64,000 nucleotides of DNA from Natronococcus sp. A-GB1 (GCF_029688845.1 NZ_JARUKW010000008.1:62001-126000), one strand, 5' to 3'; shown: positions 1 through 9,761, counted from the first letter of the stretch. Program-made: numbers and translations. Notes: a model not told the origin generated them from the sequence alone.

Positions 1-249
1 AACCTCGTAGGCGTTCGCACAGTAGTGACACGCCGACATGAGGTCGGTCAGTTCCGCGTAGAGCTCGTGGTAGTCGTGAGCCTCGTCCTCGAGTTCGGGG
101 ATCCACTGCGTACCGGCCCCGTCGAAGACGATCTCGACGTTGTCGCCGGCCTCGTGGAACTCCTGGGCGGTCTGGAGGCCGTTGACGACGCGGCCGAGGT
201 CGGACGCCGATTCGGTTCCTGCGAGCACGACGATTGCTGCGTCTGGCAT
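1..249 (-). CDS. DsrE-like family protein, partial (C-terminus off window)
   Basis: The reverse strand from the ATG at 249 reads without a stop to the window edge, giving 83 residues. It begins MPDAAIVVLAGTESASDLGR and contains a CHYCANAYEV motif close to the edge. A short hydrophobic beta strand followed by helices and a late Cys-x-x-Cys is typical of the small DsrE/DsrF-like fold used in sulfur relay or of unknown role in haloarchaea. The gene is divergent from hutH with about 89 bases between starts. The family assignment is by eye; the missing C-terminus prevents a firmer call. Confidence 0.65.
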   Translation of the reverse strand, partial: MPDAAIVVLAGTESASDLGRVVNGLQTAQEFHEAGDNVEIVFDGAGTQWIPELEDEAHDYHELYAELTDLMSACHYCANAYEV

Positions 250-338
250 ACGATCGTCGCTCGGAAGCCCGCACGTATGCCCGTTGGGCGCTCGTGTGCG
301 GGCCGCCCACCGGCGACGGCCGCGGGAGGTGGTCGCCG

Positions 339-1955
339 ATGACCGTCGTGCTCGACGGCGAGTCGCTGTCCCCGGAGGACGTCGCCGCGGTCGCGCGCGA
401 CGACGCCCGGCTCGAGATCGACAAAGCGGCCCGAGAGCGACTCAGGGAGTCCCGCGCCCGCGTCGAGGACGTGATCGAGAGCGGCGAGGCCGTCTACGGG
501 CTCAACACCGGATTCGGCGAGCTGGTCGACGAACGCATCCCGCCCGGGGAGATCGAACAGCTCCAGACGAACCTGCTGCGCAGCCACGCTGCGGGCGCGG
601 GCCGCGAACTCGAGCGCGAGGAGGTCCGCGCGATGCTGGTCGCCCGGATCAACGCGCTCGTGACCGGCTACTCGGGGATCCGCGAGACCGTCGTCGATCA
701 CCTCGTCGCGATCTGTAACGCGGGCGTCCACCCGGTTGTCAGATCCCGCGGAAGTCTCGGCGCCAGCGGCGACCTCGCACCGCTCGCGCATATGTCGCTG
801 GTGCTGATCGGCGAGGGCGAAGCGGTCGTCGAGGGATCGAACGAGGAGGACGGTAAACGGTGCTCCGGCGCCGACGCCCTCGCCGAGATCGGCCTCGAGC
901 CCCTCTCCCTGCAGCCCAAGGAGGGACTCGCGCTCATCAACGGCACCCAGCTAACCGCCGGGCTGGCGGCCCTCGCGGTTGTCGACGGCGAACGGCTCGT
1001 TCGCGGTGCGGATGCGGCCGGCGCGCTGACGATCGAAACCTCCCTCGGAACGACGGCGACGGCCGCCCGGGCGATTCACGAGGCCCGGCCGCACGCAGGC
1101 CAGCTCGAAAGCGCGCGCGAAGTTCGACGACTCACCGCCGGCAGCGAGGTCGTGGAGGCACACCGCAACTGCGACCGGGTGCAGGACGCCTACTCGCTGC
1201 GGTGTCTCCCGCAGGTTCACGGGGCGGTCCGGGATGCACTCGAGCACCTCCGCACGGCCGTCGAGACCGAACTCAACAGCGCGACCGACAACCCGCTGGT
1301 GTTTGCGGGCGACAGGGTCGACGATCGCGCGTCGGGAACCGAACGTGCGGCGGTGCTCTCGGGCGGGAACTTCCACGGCGCGCCGCTGGCGCTTCGACTC
1401 GAGTACGCCCGTCTCGCGCTGACCGACCTGGCGGCGATCAGCGAGCGACGGATCGACCGCCTGCTGAACCCCAACCTGCAGGAACCACACCTCCCGCCGT
1501 TTCTCGCCGCCGACAGCGGCGTCGAGTCGGGGTACATGATCGCCCAGTACACCGCGGCGGCGCTGCTCAACGAGCTGCGCTCGATCGGGGCCGCCTCCGC
1601 CGACAACACGCCGGTCAGCGGCGGGCAAGAAGATCACGTCAGCATGAGCGGCCAGTCCGCACTCAACGCTCGGCGGGCCGTCGAGAACGCTACGCAGGTC
1701 GTCGCAGCCGAACTCGTCTGTGGCGCACAGGCTGCCGACTACGTCGACGACGCCTTCGAGACCGACGAGCCGCTGTCGCTCGGCGTTGGGACGAGCGCCG
1801 TCTACGACCTGATCCGGGAGGTCGTCCCGTCGCTCGAGGCGGATCGGCCGGTTCACACCGACGTCGATCAGGTGGCGGAACTGCTCGCGGAGGGGTTGGT
1901 CGACGAGACGATCGAGCGCGCCACCGACGACTCGCCACCGATCGACGACGACTAA
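339..1955 (+). CDS. hutH: Histidine ammonia-lyase
   Basis: This 538-residue protein should deaminate L-histidine to urocanate, the first step of histidine degradation, in the cytoplasm. The Ala-Ser-Gly triad that cyclises to the MIO electrophile is visible at about residues 142-144 inside GSLGASGDLAPLAHM, and the N-terminal YGLNTGFG motif is at 53-60. The Ser-His pair near residue 83 (LLRSHAAG) favours histidine over phenylalanine or tyrosine as substrate. The ATG at 339 is chosen because GGAGGTGGT precedes it by a few bases; an upstream in-frame start at 234 would overlap the divergent gene. The other hut genes are not next to it in this window, although they could lie outside. Length is usual for the family. 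Confidence 0.93.
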   Translation: MTVVLDGESLSPEDVAAVARDDARLEIDKAARERLRESRARVEDVIESGEAVYGLNTGFGELVDERIPPGEIEQLQTNLLRSHAAGAGRELEREEVRAMLVARINALVTGYSGIRETVVDHLVAICNAGVHPVVRSRGSLGASGDLAPLAHMSLVLIGEGEAVVEGSNEEDGKRCSGADALAEIGLEPLSLQPKEGLALINGTQLTAGLAALAVVDGERLVRGADAAGALTIETSLGTTATAARAIHEARPHAGQLESAREVRRLTAGSEVVEAHRNCDRVQDAYSLRCLPQVHGAVRDALEHLRTAVETELNSATDNPLVFAGDRVDDRASGTERAAVLSGGNFHGAPLALRLEYARLALTDLAAISERRIDRLLNPNLQEPHLPPFLAADSGVESGYMIAQYTAAALLNELRSIGAASADNTPVSGGQEDHVSMSGQSALNARRAVENATQVVAAELVCGAQAADYVDDAFETDEPLSLGVGTSAVYDLIREVVPSLEADRPVHTDVDQVAELLAEGLVDETIERATDDSPPIDDD

Positions 1956-2118
1956 TCGCCATAGACCGACGGCGCAACCCTCGTCCCGTCGGTCGATTTG
2001 CGCACTGTTATCCCGCTCGAGCACCTACCCGAATTCGCCTTCGTCGATCGAAGGCACCGGCACGACGGGGACCGTTCGAAACACCACCACCACCTACTGT
2101 TTCCCTCGCTGCCGGTTT

Positions 2119-4098
2119 CTATACAGTGCCGCCGCTCTCCTCGAAGAGTTCGCCCAGTACCGTCTTCAGCCCCTTCCGGAGGTGCTGGTGCATCGTCGGC
2201 GGCGAGACGTCCATCGCCTCCGCGATCTCCTCGCCCGTACTCGCCCGTGGCCAGTCGAAGAAGCCGCTGTAGTAGGCCAGCCGAAGCGTCGTGAGCTGTC
2301 GGTCCGTCAGCTTACCGAACACGTCGTCGCGGCGCTCGGCGGCGGTTCTGACCGGGTGGTCGACTTCCCGACGCGCCTCGAGTTTGGTGTCCTCGTAGAC
2401 GAACTTCAGCGCCTCGGCGACCTCGCGGACGTCGGCGTCGCGGGGGACTTCGATCAGAAGGGACGCGGAGCCGTTCTCGACGACGATGTCCCGGATCGTC
2501 GCACCGTGGTGGGCGAGCGTGCGGACGCCCGACTCCTCCATTCGGATCTCGAGCGTGCAGCTGTCGGTGCCGTCGTAGATGAGCCGACACTCCTCGATGG
2601 AGTCGTGATCCTCGGCCTCCTCGAGGACGGTCTCGCCGTCGAGCCCGTCGACGGTCACGTACTGGAAGATCCGACCGTCGGCGGTCGAGCCCGCCCACTC
2701 GAGCGTGATCGTACAGTCGTACTCCGTCGTCAGGTCGAACGCGAGCGTCTCGCCGTCGTCGATCCGGAACTCGAGTTCGAGGACGGTGTCGGAAAACAGC
2801 AGCTGGCGGTTCTTGACGGCACTGATGGTGAAGCCGGTCGTCTCGCCGAGTAGCTGGAACCCGCTTCGCTCGCTCTCGCTGAAGGTGTCGTTTCGGTTCG
2901 CGACGACGGCGAGGACGCCGTAGGTCGTCCCGCCGTGGCTGATCGGGACGACGACCGCCGCGTCGATCCCGTCCGCGCGGGCCGCCTCGCGAAGCTCCTC
3001 GGGAACCGAGTCGTCGCCGAGCACGTCGTCTATCACCTGAATCTCGCCGCTTCTGACGGCGCTCTGGGCCGGCCGCTGATCCTCGGGATCGCAGCTCTCG
3101 ACGGCCTCGAGGTAGGTCTCGGCCGTCCCGGCGCCGGTCCGATACGAGAGCTCACCCTCGCCCGACCGTTCGGCGATCCAGGCGCCACAGTACAGCTCCG
3201 ACTCGACGAGCTGTTCGCAGACCTTCCGCTCGATGGCCGCCTGGGTCGGTGCCTCGACGAGGGTCTCGATCACCTGCCGGACGACCTGATTGATCCGATT
3301 GACTGTCTCGAGCTGGTCCTGACGGGACTGCAGCCGTCGTTCGCGTTGGGCCCGCTCGGTGATATCTCTGGCCAGCCAGACGACCGCGCGCTGGCCGCCG
3401 ATCCGTCGCTCGATGGGGACGACCCGCGCCTCGTACCGGCGCCAGCCCTCGGTCGTATCGGCACCGTACTCGATGGACTGTATCGTGCCCGTTTCGATCG
3501 CGCGCTCGAGACACGACTGCAGTCGTTCGGCGACGTCTGCGGGAAACACCGACTCGAGGGACTTGCCGACGAGTTCGCCGGCCGTAGTCGTGTACAGCGT
3601 CGCCGTATCCGGGCGAACCTTCGACTCGAGGTAAGTGCCGTCCTCCCCGATGACGAACGCCTCGTCGGGGAGTTCGTTCGCCAGGATACGGTGGTACTCT
3701 GCGGTCTCGTCGGCCGGGAGCTCGGTGATCGCGTCGATGATTCGGTCGATCTTCGCCTCGGGCTTGTCGGCCGTGACGTACTCGGTCGCACCCGCTCGCA
3801 GCGCTGCCGCTGCGGTGTGTTCGTTCCCCTCGGTGGGCGCGACGACGACCGGCGTCGCCTGGGTTGCCGACTGCACTCGAGCGAGAACGGACCGAATCGT
3901 CGCCGGATCGTCGGCCTCGAGGACGATCCCGGAGGGGACCTCGCCCTCACTGGCCGTCTCCTGGAGCGAATCGAGCGCTCGATCGGGGGGGACCGTCCGG
4001 ACATCGAACGAAGCGACTGTCTCGATCGCCGCCGACAGCTCGCTGTCGGGCGATTCGGTGATCAGGGCGACCGTGGCGTCGTTGGTTACGTCTTGCAT
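2119..4098 (-). CDS. Bat-type transcriptional regulator (receiver-like, PAS, GAF, HTH-10)
   Basis: This 659-residue protein has the layout of haloarchaeal bacterio-opsin-activator-like regulators. An N-terminal receiver-like domain (about 8-115) is followed by a PAS domain (about 125-245, ending in the usual WLARDITERAQRERRLQ linker), a GAF domain (about 260-405), a Bat-specific beta-rich region and a C-terminal HTH-10 domain (about 595-650, LTDRQLTTLRLAYYSGFFDW onward). The receiver-like domain shows LEADD where a phospho-accepting Asp would be expected, so it may not be phosphorylated. It is probably a cytoplasmic DNA-binding sensor of light, oxygen or redox state. The target is unknown; neighbours (hutH, an MTH865 gene) give no clear hint. 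Confidence 0.88.
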   Translation of the reverse strand: MQDVTNDATVALITESPDSELSAAIETVASFDVRTVPPDRALDSLQETASEGEVPSGIVLEADDPATIRSVLARVQSATQATPVVVAPTEGNEHTAAAALRAGATEYVTADKPEAKIDRIIDAITELPADETAEYHRILANELPDEAFVIGEDGTYLESKVRPDTATLYTTTAGELVGKSLESVFPADVAERLQSCLERAIETGTIQSIEYGADTTEGWRRYEARVVPIERRIGGQRAVVWLARDITERAQRERRLQSRQDQLETVNRINQVVRQVIETLVEAPTQAAIERKVCEQLVESELYCGAWIAERSGEGELSYRTGAGTAETYLEAVESCDPEDQRPAQSAVRSGEIQVIDDVLGDDSVPEELREAARADGIDAAVVVPISHGGTTYGVLAVVANRNDTFSESERSGFQLLGETTGFTISAVKNRQLLFSDTVLELEFRIDDGETLAFDLTTEYDCTITLEWAGSTADGRIFQYVTVDGLDGETVLEEAEDHDSIEECRLIYDGTDSCTLEIRMEESGVRTLAHHGATIRDIVVENGSASLLIEVPRDADVREVAEALKFVYEDTKLEARREVDHPVRTAAERRDDVFGKLTDRQLTTLRLAYYSGFFDWPRASTGEEIAEAMDVSPPTMHQHLRKGLKTVLGELFEESGGTV

Positions 4099-4260
4099 GG
4101 CATCTCGGTTTTCTGCAACTGATTGCGTACTCGAGAGAGGTCATCGGGCAGCGATGTAAGTGCTTGCCATTCGTACCACTCATAGCCGGGAGAAGTCGTC
4201 TCGACCGACCACGATCGACGGCTCGGTCAGGAGAAGTCGAGCTGCGGGAATCGCGTCGGT

Positions 4261-4512
4261 TTAGAGTTCGCCCTGTTCCTTGAGATCCTCGATGATGTCG
4301 TCGACGAACGACTCGGGGTTCTCGTAGGGGAAATCCCCGCCCGAGGTTTTGGTGTTGAGCTCCATCGCGGTCATCGAGAAGTCGCCCGATTCGAACTTCG
4401 TTCCGGGGCCGTTCGGGAGGGCCGGAACGAGGTCCATCGGGCTCGAGATGGGGTAGTCTGCGCCTTCGAACGCGTCGATCATCTGGTCACGGAGTTCGGA
4501 TTCGTCTGCCAT
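4261..4512 (-). CDS. MTH865 family protein
   Basis: This 83-residue acidic protein matches the small archaeal MTH865 family by its ELRDQMIDAFEGADYPI start, the central NGPGTKF-SGDFSMTA segment and the C-terminal helix FVDDIIEDL. The family has a known EF-hand-like helical fold but no established function. A strong AT-rich box (GTTTATTATTTATC on the minus strand) lies about 28 bases before the ATG, which indicates a leaderless transcript. It is transcribed away from the ribbon-helix-helix gene at 4632, sharing a short divergent promoter region. Confidence 0.85.
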   Translation of the reverse strand: MADESELRDQMIDAFEGADYPISSPMDLVPALPNGPGTKFESGDFSMTAMELNTKTSGGDFPYENPESFVDDIIEDLKEQGEL

Positions 4513-4532
4513 CGCGTCCCCCTATTGCGGAT

Positions 4533-4546
4533 GATAAATAATAAAC
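4533..4546 (-). promoter_or_regulatory. TATA-like promoter of the MTH865 gene
   Basis: On the minus strand this reads GTTTATTATTTATC, an AT-only block in a GC-rich genome centred about 28 bases before the ATG at 4512. That is the spacing expected for an archaeal TATA box on a leaderless mRNA. Confidence 0.6.
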
Positions 4547-4631
4547 CTGTTGTGAACTCCAAGCAGCTGACTGCGCGTTCGTTTCTCGACGCCCGAAACA
4601 GTAATGAGTCGCCGGTATGAAGGGTTTCGGT

Positions 4632-5003
4632 ATGGCGAAAGATACCGTCAGATATCCGGACGCGGTCGTCGATCAGATCGACGCCCTCGTCGACGACGGT
4701 ATGTTCGAGAGCAAGTCCGAGTTCTACCGCTTCTCCGCGGAGTACGTGCTCACACTCGTCGATCCGGACCACGACGTCGAGACCTTCAACTTCGACGAGA
4801 TCAAGGCCGAACTCGACATCCCGGAGGAAACCGAGTCCGCCGCCGACGGCGGCACCCGCTTCCTCGAAGCGGTCATCACCGTCCGCAAACACGGACTCCG
4901 TGGCGAGTACGAGGCGGCCGAGCAGTTCATCGACGACCACTACGAACCGACCGAACAGGAGTGTCTCGTGCTCGAGGAGCTACTCGGCACCTACCGCACG
5001 TAG
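4632..5003 (+). CDS. Ribbon-helix-helix (CopG-like) regulator
   Basis: The 123-residue protein starts with a short strand and two helices ([20 protein letters not shown], then [16 protein letters not shown]), the layout of a ribbon-helix-helix DNA-binding domain. A C-terminal helical extension (residues about 75-123) probably mediates oligomerisation or ligand sensing. The ATG at 4632 gives the tidiest RHH N-terminus; ATG 4617 is an alternative adding five residues. The stop overlaps the end of convergent cobQ by 13 bases. It could be an autoregulator or control the divergent MTH865 gene. Ligand and targets are unknown. Confidence 0.8.
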   Translation: MAKDTVRYPDAVVDQIDALVDDGMFESKSEFYRFSAEYVLTLVDPDHDVETFNFDEIKAELDIPEETESAADGGTRFLEAVITVRKHGLRGEYEAAEQFIDDHYEPTEQECLVLEELLGTYRT

Positions 5004-6595
5004 TCTCGTTGCGTATCGAACGGCGCACCCAGTTTCTCAAGTGCCACGTTCCCGGCGACCAGCGACGCGGCCCGATCCGCGGGGCGTCGTCCGCCCGTTC
5101 CGTCCTCGGCCGATCCACCGTCGGGGCGGTTGATCCCCGTCGAGTCCGCGACGGCCTCGAGAAACGCCTCCCGAACGGGCGCCGAATCGAACAGTCCGTG
5201 GAGGTAGGTTCCCAGGACGGTGCCGCGAGCCACGCCGGTCTCGCCGAGCGGTCGATCGATCTCCTCGAGCGCTCGCGTGCGGCCGGCGTGGATCTCGTAC
5301 CCCCGCGCCGTGGCGCCGTCGGCGGCCGCGAGCAGCGGCGAGGCTGAGCCGTCGACGGTCACGGCGGTCCGCTCGAGGCGCTTCTCGGGTTCGAAACGCG
5401 TTTCGACCGGGAGCAGGCCCAGCGCCTCGAGGACCTCCTCGTCGCCGACGCCCTCGAGCGCGGCGTTCGTGATCCGCTCGCCCAGTAGCTGATAGCCGCC
5501 ACAGAGGCCGACGACCGGCCCCGAGAACCGCTCGAGGGCCGGCCCGACGGCCGACGCCCGGAGCGCCCGCAGGTCGTCGACGGTGTTTTTCGTTCCGGGG
5601 AGGACGACCGCGTCCGCGTCGGCCAGAGGATCCGGATCCTCGTCCCACGCGATCGTCTCCTCGAGGGGAACGAACTCGACTGAAACGCCGGGCTCGGCCG
5701 AAAGCGCCTCGAGGTCGGTCGCGTTCGAGAGCCGCGGAAGTCGAGGCACCGCGATCGTCAGTCGCCGCTCTGCGGGGACGCCGTCGTCGTCGCCGAGAAC
5801 GCCCCGCTCGCCCGGGCCGGGCAGGCCGACGCTGTCTTCCTCGGGCAGCCCCGGATCGTCGTAGGGGAGCACGCCGAGGATCGGAACCCCGGTTCGGGAC
5901 TCGATCTCGGCGATGCCGGGCTCGAGCAGCGCAGGATCGCCCCGGAACTTCGTGATAACGGCACCGACGACCCGTTCGCGGATATCGTCGGGCAGCAGCT
6001 CGATCGTGCCGTAGAGGCTCGCGAAGGCCCCGCCGCGCTCGATGTCGACCAACAGAAGGACGTCGGCGTCGGCGAAGCGGGCCGTCTCGAGGTTCGCCAG
6101 ATCCCGGTCGTGGAGGTTGATCTCGGCGATGCTGCCCGCGCCCTCTGCGACGATCACGTCGTGATCCGTCTCGAGCCGACGGTGGGAATCCTTGGCCGCC
6201 TCGCGGGCCTCGTGCCAGTACTCCTCGTAGTAGCTGCTCGCGGGAACGTGCTCGCGGGCTCGACCCCCGACCACGAGCTGACTCTCGCCGTCGCCGCGGG
6301 GTTTCAACAGGACGGGGTTACAGTCTGTCGTCGGCGCAATTCTGGCCGCACGAGCCTGAACGAACTGGGAAACGCCGATCTCGCCCCACCGATCGTTCCC
6401 GTCGCTCGTGCCGCCCGCGTCCGGGTCGTCGCTCGTTTCCGGCCGGACCACAACGCGGGCGTTGTTACTCATGTTCTGTGCCTTGTACGGCGCGACCGAG
6501 ACGCCTCGGTCAGCGAGGTGTCGACAGAGGCCCGCGACCACGGTCGACTTGCCGACATGGCTCGCGGTGCCGGCGACGAGAAGCGTCCGCGTCAT
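4991..6595 (-). CDS. cobQ: Cobyric acid synthase (adenosylcobyrate amidation)
   Basis: This 534-residue protein should amidate four peripheral carboxylates of adenosylcobyrinate a,c-diamide in cobalamin synthesis. The N-terminal dethiobiotin-synthetase-like domain shows a P-loop-like TASHVGKST near residues 10-18 and the AQNMSNNA motif. The C-terminal class I glutamine amidotransferase domain shows the nucleophile Cys in [10 protein letters not shown] near residue 364 and the His of the triad in YLHGLFD near residue 465. Length fits the family. No other cobalamin genes are adjacent. An asparagine-rich start after MTRTLLVAG leaves little doubt about the N-terminus. Confidence 0.94.
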   Translation of the reverse strand: MTRTLLVAGTASHVGKSTVVAGLCRHLADRGVSVAPYKAQNMSNNARVVVRPETSDDPDAGGTSDGNDRWGEIGVSQFVQARAARIAPTTDCNPVLLKPRGDGESQLVVGGRAREHVPASSYYEEYWHEAREAAKDSHRRLETDHDVIVAEGAGSIAEINLHDRDLANLETARFADADVLLLVDIERGGAFASLYGTIELLPDDIRERVVGAVITKFRGDPALLEPGIAEIESRTGVPILGVLPYDDPGLPEEDSVGLPGPGERGVLGDDDGVPAERRLTIAVPRLPRLSNATDLEALSAEPGVSVEFVPLEETIAWDEDPDPLADADAVVLPGTKNTVDDLRALRASAVGPALERFSGPVVGLCGGYQLLGERITNAALEGVGDEEVLEALGLLPVETRFEPEKRLERTAVTVDGSASPLLAAADGATARGYEIHAGRTRALEEIDRPLGETGVARGTVLGTYLHGLFDSAPVREAFLEAVADSTGINRPDGGSAEDGTGGRRPADRAASLVAGNVALEKLGAPFDTQRDYVR

Positions 6596-6643
6596 TGCCT
6601 CGAACTCGAGCGGGGCAGGGTATCGTCCTGTCGGTTCGAGCGA

Positions 6644-6865
6644 TTACTCCTCTTCGTCCTCGCTGTCCGACTCCTCGTCGAACCCGCCATCGGCGAAGTC
6701 GACCTCCTCCGCGGAGTGGGGCTCGATGTGACTCAGGATCTCATGGGGGACGTAGCCGATGTTGTACCCCTCCTCGTCGTGGAGGACGACGCCGTGTTCG
6801 TACTCCCGAAAGTCGAAGCAGTTGATCTCCTCGTAGGCGTTGCCCGGTTTGTAGACGACCTTCAT
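6644..6865 (-). CDS. Small acidic haloarchaeal protein of unknown function
   Basis: The reading frame gives 73 residues from ATG 6865 (MKVVYKPGNAYEEINCFDFR). The first 55 residues look like a compact beta-rich domain with YEHGVVLHDEEGYNIGYVPH, and the tail is a run of Asp, Glu and Ser. An ATG three codons upstream (6874) is possible. It lies 48 bases after cobQ on the same strand, upstream in transcription order, so it may be cotranscribed with it. I do not recognise a family with a known role. Confidence 0.65.
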   Translation of the reverse strand: MKVVYKPGNAYEEINCFDFREYEHGVVLHDEEGYNIGYVPHEILSHIEPHSAEEVDFADGGFDEESDSEDEEE

Positions 6866-7053
6866 ACGTCTCACATTGCACGGGTTTCGGGTTTTCCCTC
6901 CCCTTGCAGTCGAAAGGCGCTTTCACCCCTCCAGACAGGTTCCCGGATCGACGGGATCGAATCCGATCAGTGACTGCCGTTCTGACCCGTACGGGCTGCT
7001 GGAAATCTTTCCCTCACAACCGTGAGCCGTCATGCGGTTACGCCGGCAGATCG

Positions 7054-7959
7054 TTACGGCAGACCGTCTCTGCCCTCGAGGAACGACTCGACCTCCCGAA
7101 GCAGCAGGTCACGGTCGTCGATCAGCGGCGAGTGGCCACAGTCCTCTAGTTCGACAAACGTCGCCGTCTCGTCCAGGTCCGCAAGCGTCTCCTCGATCAT
7201 CGCCTCGGTGATGACCAGGTCGTCCTCGCCGCGCAAGACGAGTGTGTCGGCCTCGACGTCGGAGGCCCGTCCGGAGCCCTCCACGATGCCGTTGTGCTCG
7301 TCGCTCATGTTGAACCGCGTGAGGGCGTAGTCGACGTCGACGAGGTTCCGCTGGCTGAACATGTCCGCGACGTACTCGTCGTAGCGCTCGGGGTCGGGTT
7401 CGTCATTGACGTAGATGAGCTGGTTCCAGATCGCTTTCATCGTCGCCGCATCCTCCCGCTCGTAGGCCTCGAGGACGGGCGCGACCTGGACGGGATCCCG
7501 CGCGATCTCCTCGCGCGTGGTGAGCACCTCGTCGGTCGGATTCCCGTTCTCGTCCTTTCGGTAGATCGGATACCCACGCGTGCTGGCGGGCGCGAGCAGA
7601 ACCAGTTTGCGAACCCGGTCGGGGTGGGCAGCGGCGTACTCCATCGCGACCCCGCCGCCAGTCGACCACCCCCAGAGATGGAACCGCTCGAGGCCGAGTT
7701 CGTCGACGAACAGCGCAAGGTCCGCCGCGAAATCCGCGAGCGAGTCGATCGGTTCCTCGTAGCTCGATTCTCCGAACCCGCGCATATCCATCGCGTACAG
7801 CGCGTAGCGGTCGTCGATCGCCTCGAGGACGACGTCCCAGTGTTTCGAGGAGGTCATGTTCCCGTGGAGCAGGACCACCGGAACCGACCCGCCGTCGCGT
7901 TCGCGGTAGCCGATCGTCTCGCCGTTCGGGAGGTCGACGGTCTCGAGGGTGACTGTCAT
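7054..7959 (-). CDS. Alpha/beta hydrolase
   Basis: This 301-residue protein has the classic alpha/beta-hydrolase signatures: the oxyanion-hole LLHGNMTSSKHW near residue 30, the nucleophile elbow GWSTGGG with Ser near residue 97, and a terminal catalytic His in EDCGHSPL near residue 275, with a likely Asp in VLRGEDDLVI. A cap region sits between about 140 and 215. The substrate cannot be told; esterases, epoxide hydrolases and C-C hydrolases all share this pattern. No signal peptide is visible, so it is probably cytoplasmic. Confidence 0.87.
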   Translation of the reverse strand: MTVTLETVDLPNGETIGYRERDGGSVPVVLLHGNMTSSKHWDVVLEAIDDRYALYAMDMRGFGESSYEEPIDSLADFAADLALFVDELGLERFHLWGWSTGGGVAMEYAAAHPDRVRKLVLLAPASTRGYPIYRKDENGNPTDEVLTTREEIARDPVQVAPVLEAYEREDAATMKAIWNQLIYVNDEPDPERYDEYVADMFSQRNLVDVDYALTRFNMSDEHNGIVEGSGRASDVEADTLVLRGEDDLVITEAMIEETLADLDETATFVELEDCGHSPLIDDRDLLLREVESFLEGRDGLP

Positions 7960-8283
7960 ATGCTGCTACTGTGCGATTGACAACATAAGTACACTGGCGG
8001 CGCTCGAGGAGATGGCGTCGCCATCACGATTCATACACCCGCACGATCGGTGAACTGTGGGGCCTCATACGGTTTACTGTACGTCAGTACCGGCGTAACC
8101 GCGACCCGTGCGTCGGTTGCGCCGGGACATCGGTACAGCAATCCGTATCAGTGACGCCCGGAAACCCCACTCGTGGGACGCTCGAGTCGCACTCGTCGGC
8201 CGCCCGAAAATCGCGTCACGGGACCTCGTGGACGAGTCACTGGCGGGAACAACGCTTTTTCCCGCGGTGTCCGGAGTAGGGGT
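7960..8283. other. Intergenic region between divergent genes, carrying a long inverted repeat
   Basis: This 324-base gap holds the putative promoters of the alpha/beta hydrolase (minus) and the propeller lipoprotein (plus) and an 84-base imperfect inverted repeat at 8066-8149, listed separately. I see no credible protein-coding frame here. Confidence 0.6.
8066..8149. repeat. Long imperfect inverted repeat (possible MITE or structured RNA)
   Basis: Two 35-base arms (8066-8100 and 8115-8149) flank a 14-base loop (8101-8114). The left arm begins CATACGGTTTACTGTAC and the reverse complement of the right arm begins GATACGGATTGCTGTAC; both end GGCG-AACC. By hand 26 of 35 positions pair. Such a long palindrome is not expected of a simple promoter. 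It could be a small mobile palindromic element, or a transcribed stem-loop. Confidence 0.6.
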
Positions 8284-9654
8284 ATGAACCGCCGCCGACT
8301 CCTGGCAACCGCCGGCACCGCGCTCTCGCTGTCGCTCCCGACCGCGGGCTGTTCGGCCGACGGCGAGGACGGCGAGCCCGGCCGTATCGACCCCCGAAGC
8401 TACGCGCGCGCGAACGAATCACCGATGTATACTTTCGGTCACGCCACCGACGACGGTCGGTGGGGCGTCCTCGGGAGCTTCCCGACGGCAGAAAGCGACG
8501 TTGCGAGCACGCTCGTCGACCTCTCGGAACTCGACGAGCCAACGGTGGCCCACGAATTCGAGAGCGCGAACCCGGAGACGCGGTCGAACGACGTCAAGTT
8601 CGACGCGCTTCGGGAGGGGCTCTACTACCGGTCACAGGAGGCCGGCGGCGCGAACGGACTGGAGGGACTCGAGGTGATCGACTTCGGCTGGGCCGAGGGG
8701 ACCCCGACGGAACCCGAGCGGATCGCCCGACTCGAGACGCCGAACACTGGCGTCCACAAGCTGACTACCCACCCTGAAGAGCCCGTACTCTACCTCGTCG
8801 ACCTCGATCCGAACGTCGACGTCGGCGTCATCACGGTCGACGTCGGCGACCCCGCGGCGCCCGAGCTCGTCGACGCTGTCGGCCCCGCGGGCGGTTGTCA
8901 CGACCTCGAGTACGATCCGGTCCGGGAGGTCCTGCACGCGGCGTACATCATGGGTCCCGGCGAGGGGTACGTCGTCTACGACGTCGACGACCCGCTGCGG
9001 CCGACGGTGCGGAGCCACTTCGAGTACGCCGATCGGCCCGACTACGAGACGATCGGCGAGCCGGGGTTCGAACTCTGCCACCAGGCCCACCCCGATCCCG
9101 AGCGCGATCTCGTGATCGTCGGCGACGAGGTCGAAACCGGCGTCCCCGGCGGAAAGCACGTCTTCGACATCGGGTGGGACGAGGGCTCGCTCGACGATCC
9201 GGAGCCGATCGGGTTCATGCACGCGCCCGACGCACGCGAGATGGATTCCTCGGAGTCGTTCTGGTGGACGACCCACTTTCACGACCTCGTCCACACCGAT
9301 GACGAGGCGCTGCTCGTCGACGGCGGCTACCGCCAGGGTGCGTGGGTTGCGAACGTGACGGATCCGACGAGCCCGGTGCCGACCGAGCGATTCGCGACTC
9401 TCGGTGGCGTCGACGAGGCCGAGGCGCTCGAGGAGACGGTCGCCCCGTCGACGCCGCCGTTCGCCTGGAGCGCCGTCTACAACGACGAACGCAAGTTCGT
9501 CCTCGTCAGCGACAGCGTCAGCGGCGCACACGTCCTCGAGCTGTCGGCCGAGCCGGCTCGAGGCGAGGACAACGCGGGCCCCGAGGGCCACTACGACCTC
9601 GAGTCGATTCGATCGGACGACGCGGAGGCGATCGACGACGCTCACGACCGATAA
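8284..9654 (+). CDS. Tat-exported lipoprotein with propeller-like (LVIVD-type) repeats
   Basis: The 456-residue protein starts MNRRRLLATAGTALSLSLP and has a TAGC lipobox, so it is predicted to leave the cell by the twin-arginine route and be lipid-anchored. The body has repeating strands such as VLYLVDLDP, HVFDIGWDEG and GYVVYDVDDPLRPT that resemble LVIVD or cytochrome-cd1-like beta-propeller blades, with several His residues (HFHDLVH) that might bind metal. The ATG at 8284 is chosen because the earlier in-frame sequence does not resemble protein and would bury the Tat signal. It is followed by a cupredoxin lipoprotein on the same strand, which could be an electron-transfer partner, though that is inference. 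Confidence 0.78.
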   Translation: MNRRRLLATAGTALSLSLPTAGCSADGEDGEPGRIDPRSYARANESPMYTFGHATDDGRWGVLGSFPTAESDVASTLVDLSELDEPTVAHEFESANPETRSNDVKFDALREGLYYRSQEAGGANGLEGLEVIDFGWAEGTPTEPERIARLETPNTGVHKLTTHPEEPVLYLVDLDPNVDVGVITVDVGDPAAPELVDAVGPAGGCHDLEYDPVREVLHAAYIMGPGEGYVVYDVDDPLRPTVRSHFEYADRPDYETIGEPGFELCHQAHPDPERDLVIVGDEVETGVPGGKHVFDIGWDEGSLDDPEPIGFMHAPDAREMDSSESFWWTTHFHDLVHTDDEALLVDGGYRQGAWVANVTDPTSPVPTERFATLGGVDEAEALEETVAPSTPPFAWSAVYNDERKFVLVSDSVSGAHVLELSAEPARGEDNAGPEGHYDLESIRSDDAEAIDDAHDR

Positions 9655-9761
9655 CACCCTCGCCGAGAGCGGCGCTCGGTCCCACTCGTTCGAATTTCCC
9701 AACCTTCGGGAACTGGCTCTACTTTTGAACATGCGTGGGCAGTTACACCGGAACGAAGACC

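Noticed and set aside
8066-8149. A tRNA or simple intrinsic terminator
   Set aside because: There is no cloverleaf or T-tract, and the stem is too long for an archaeal terminator.
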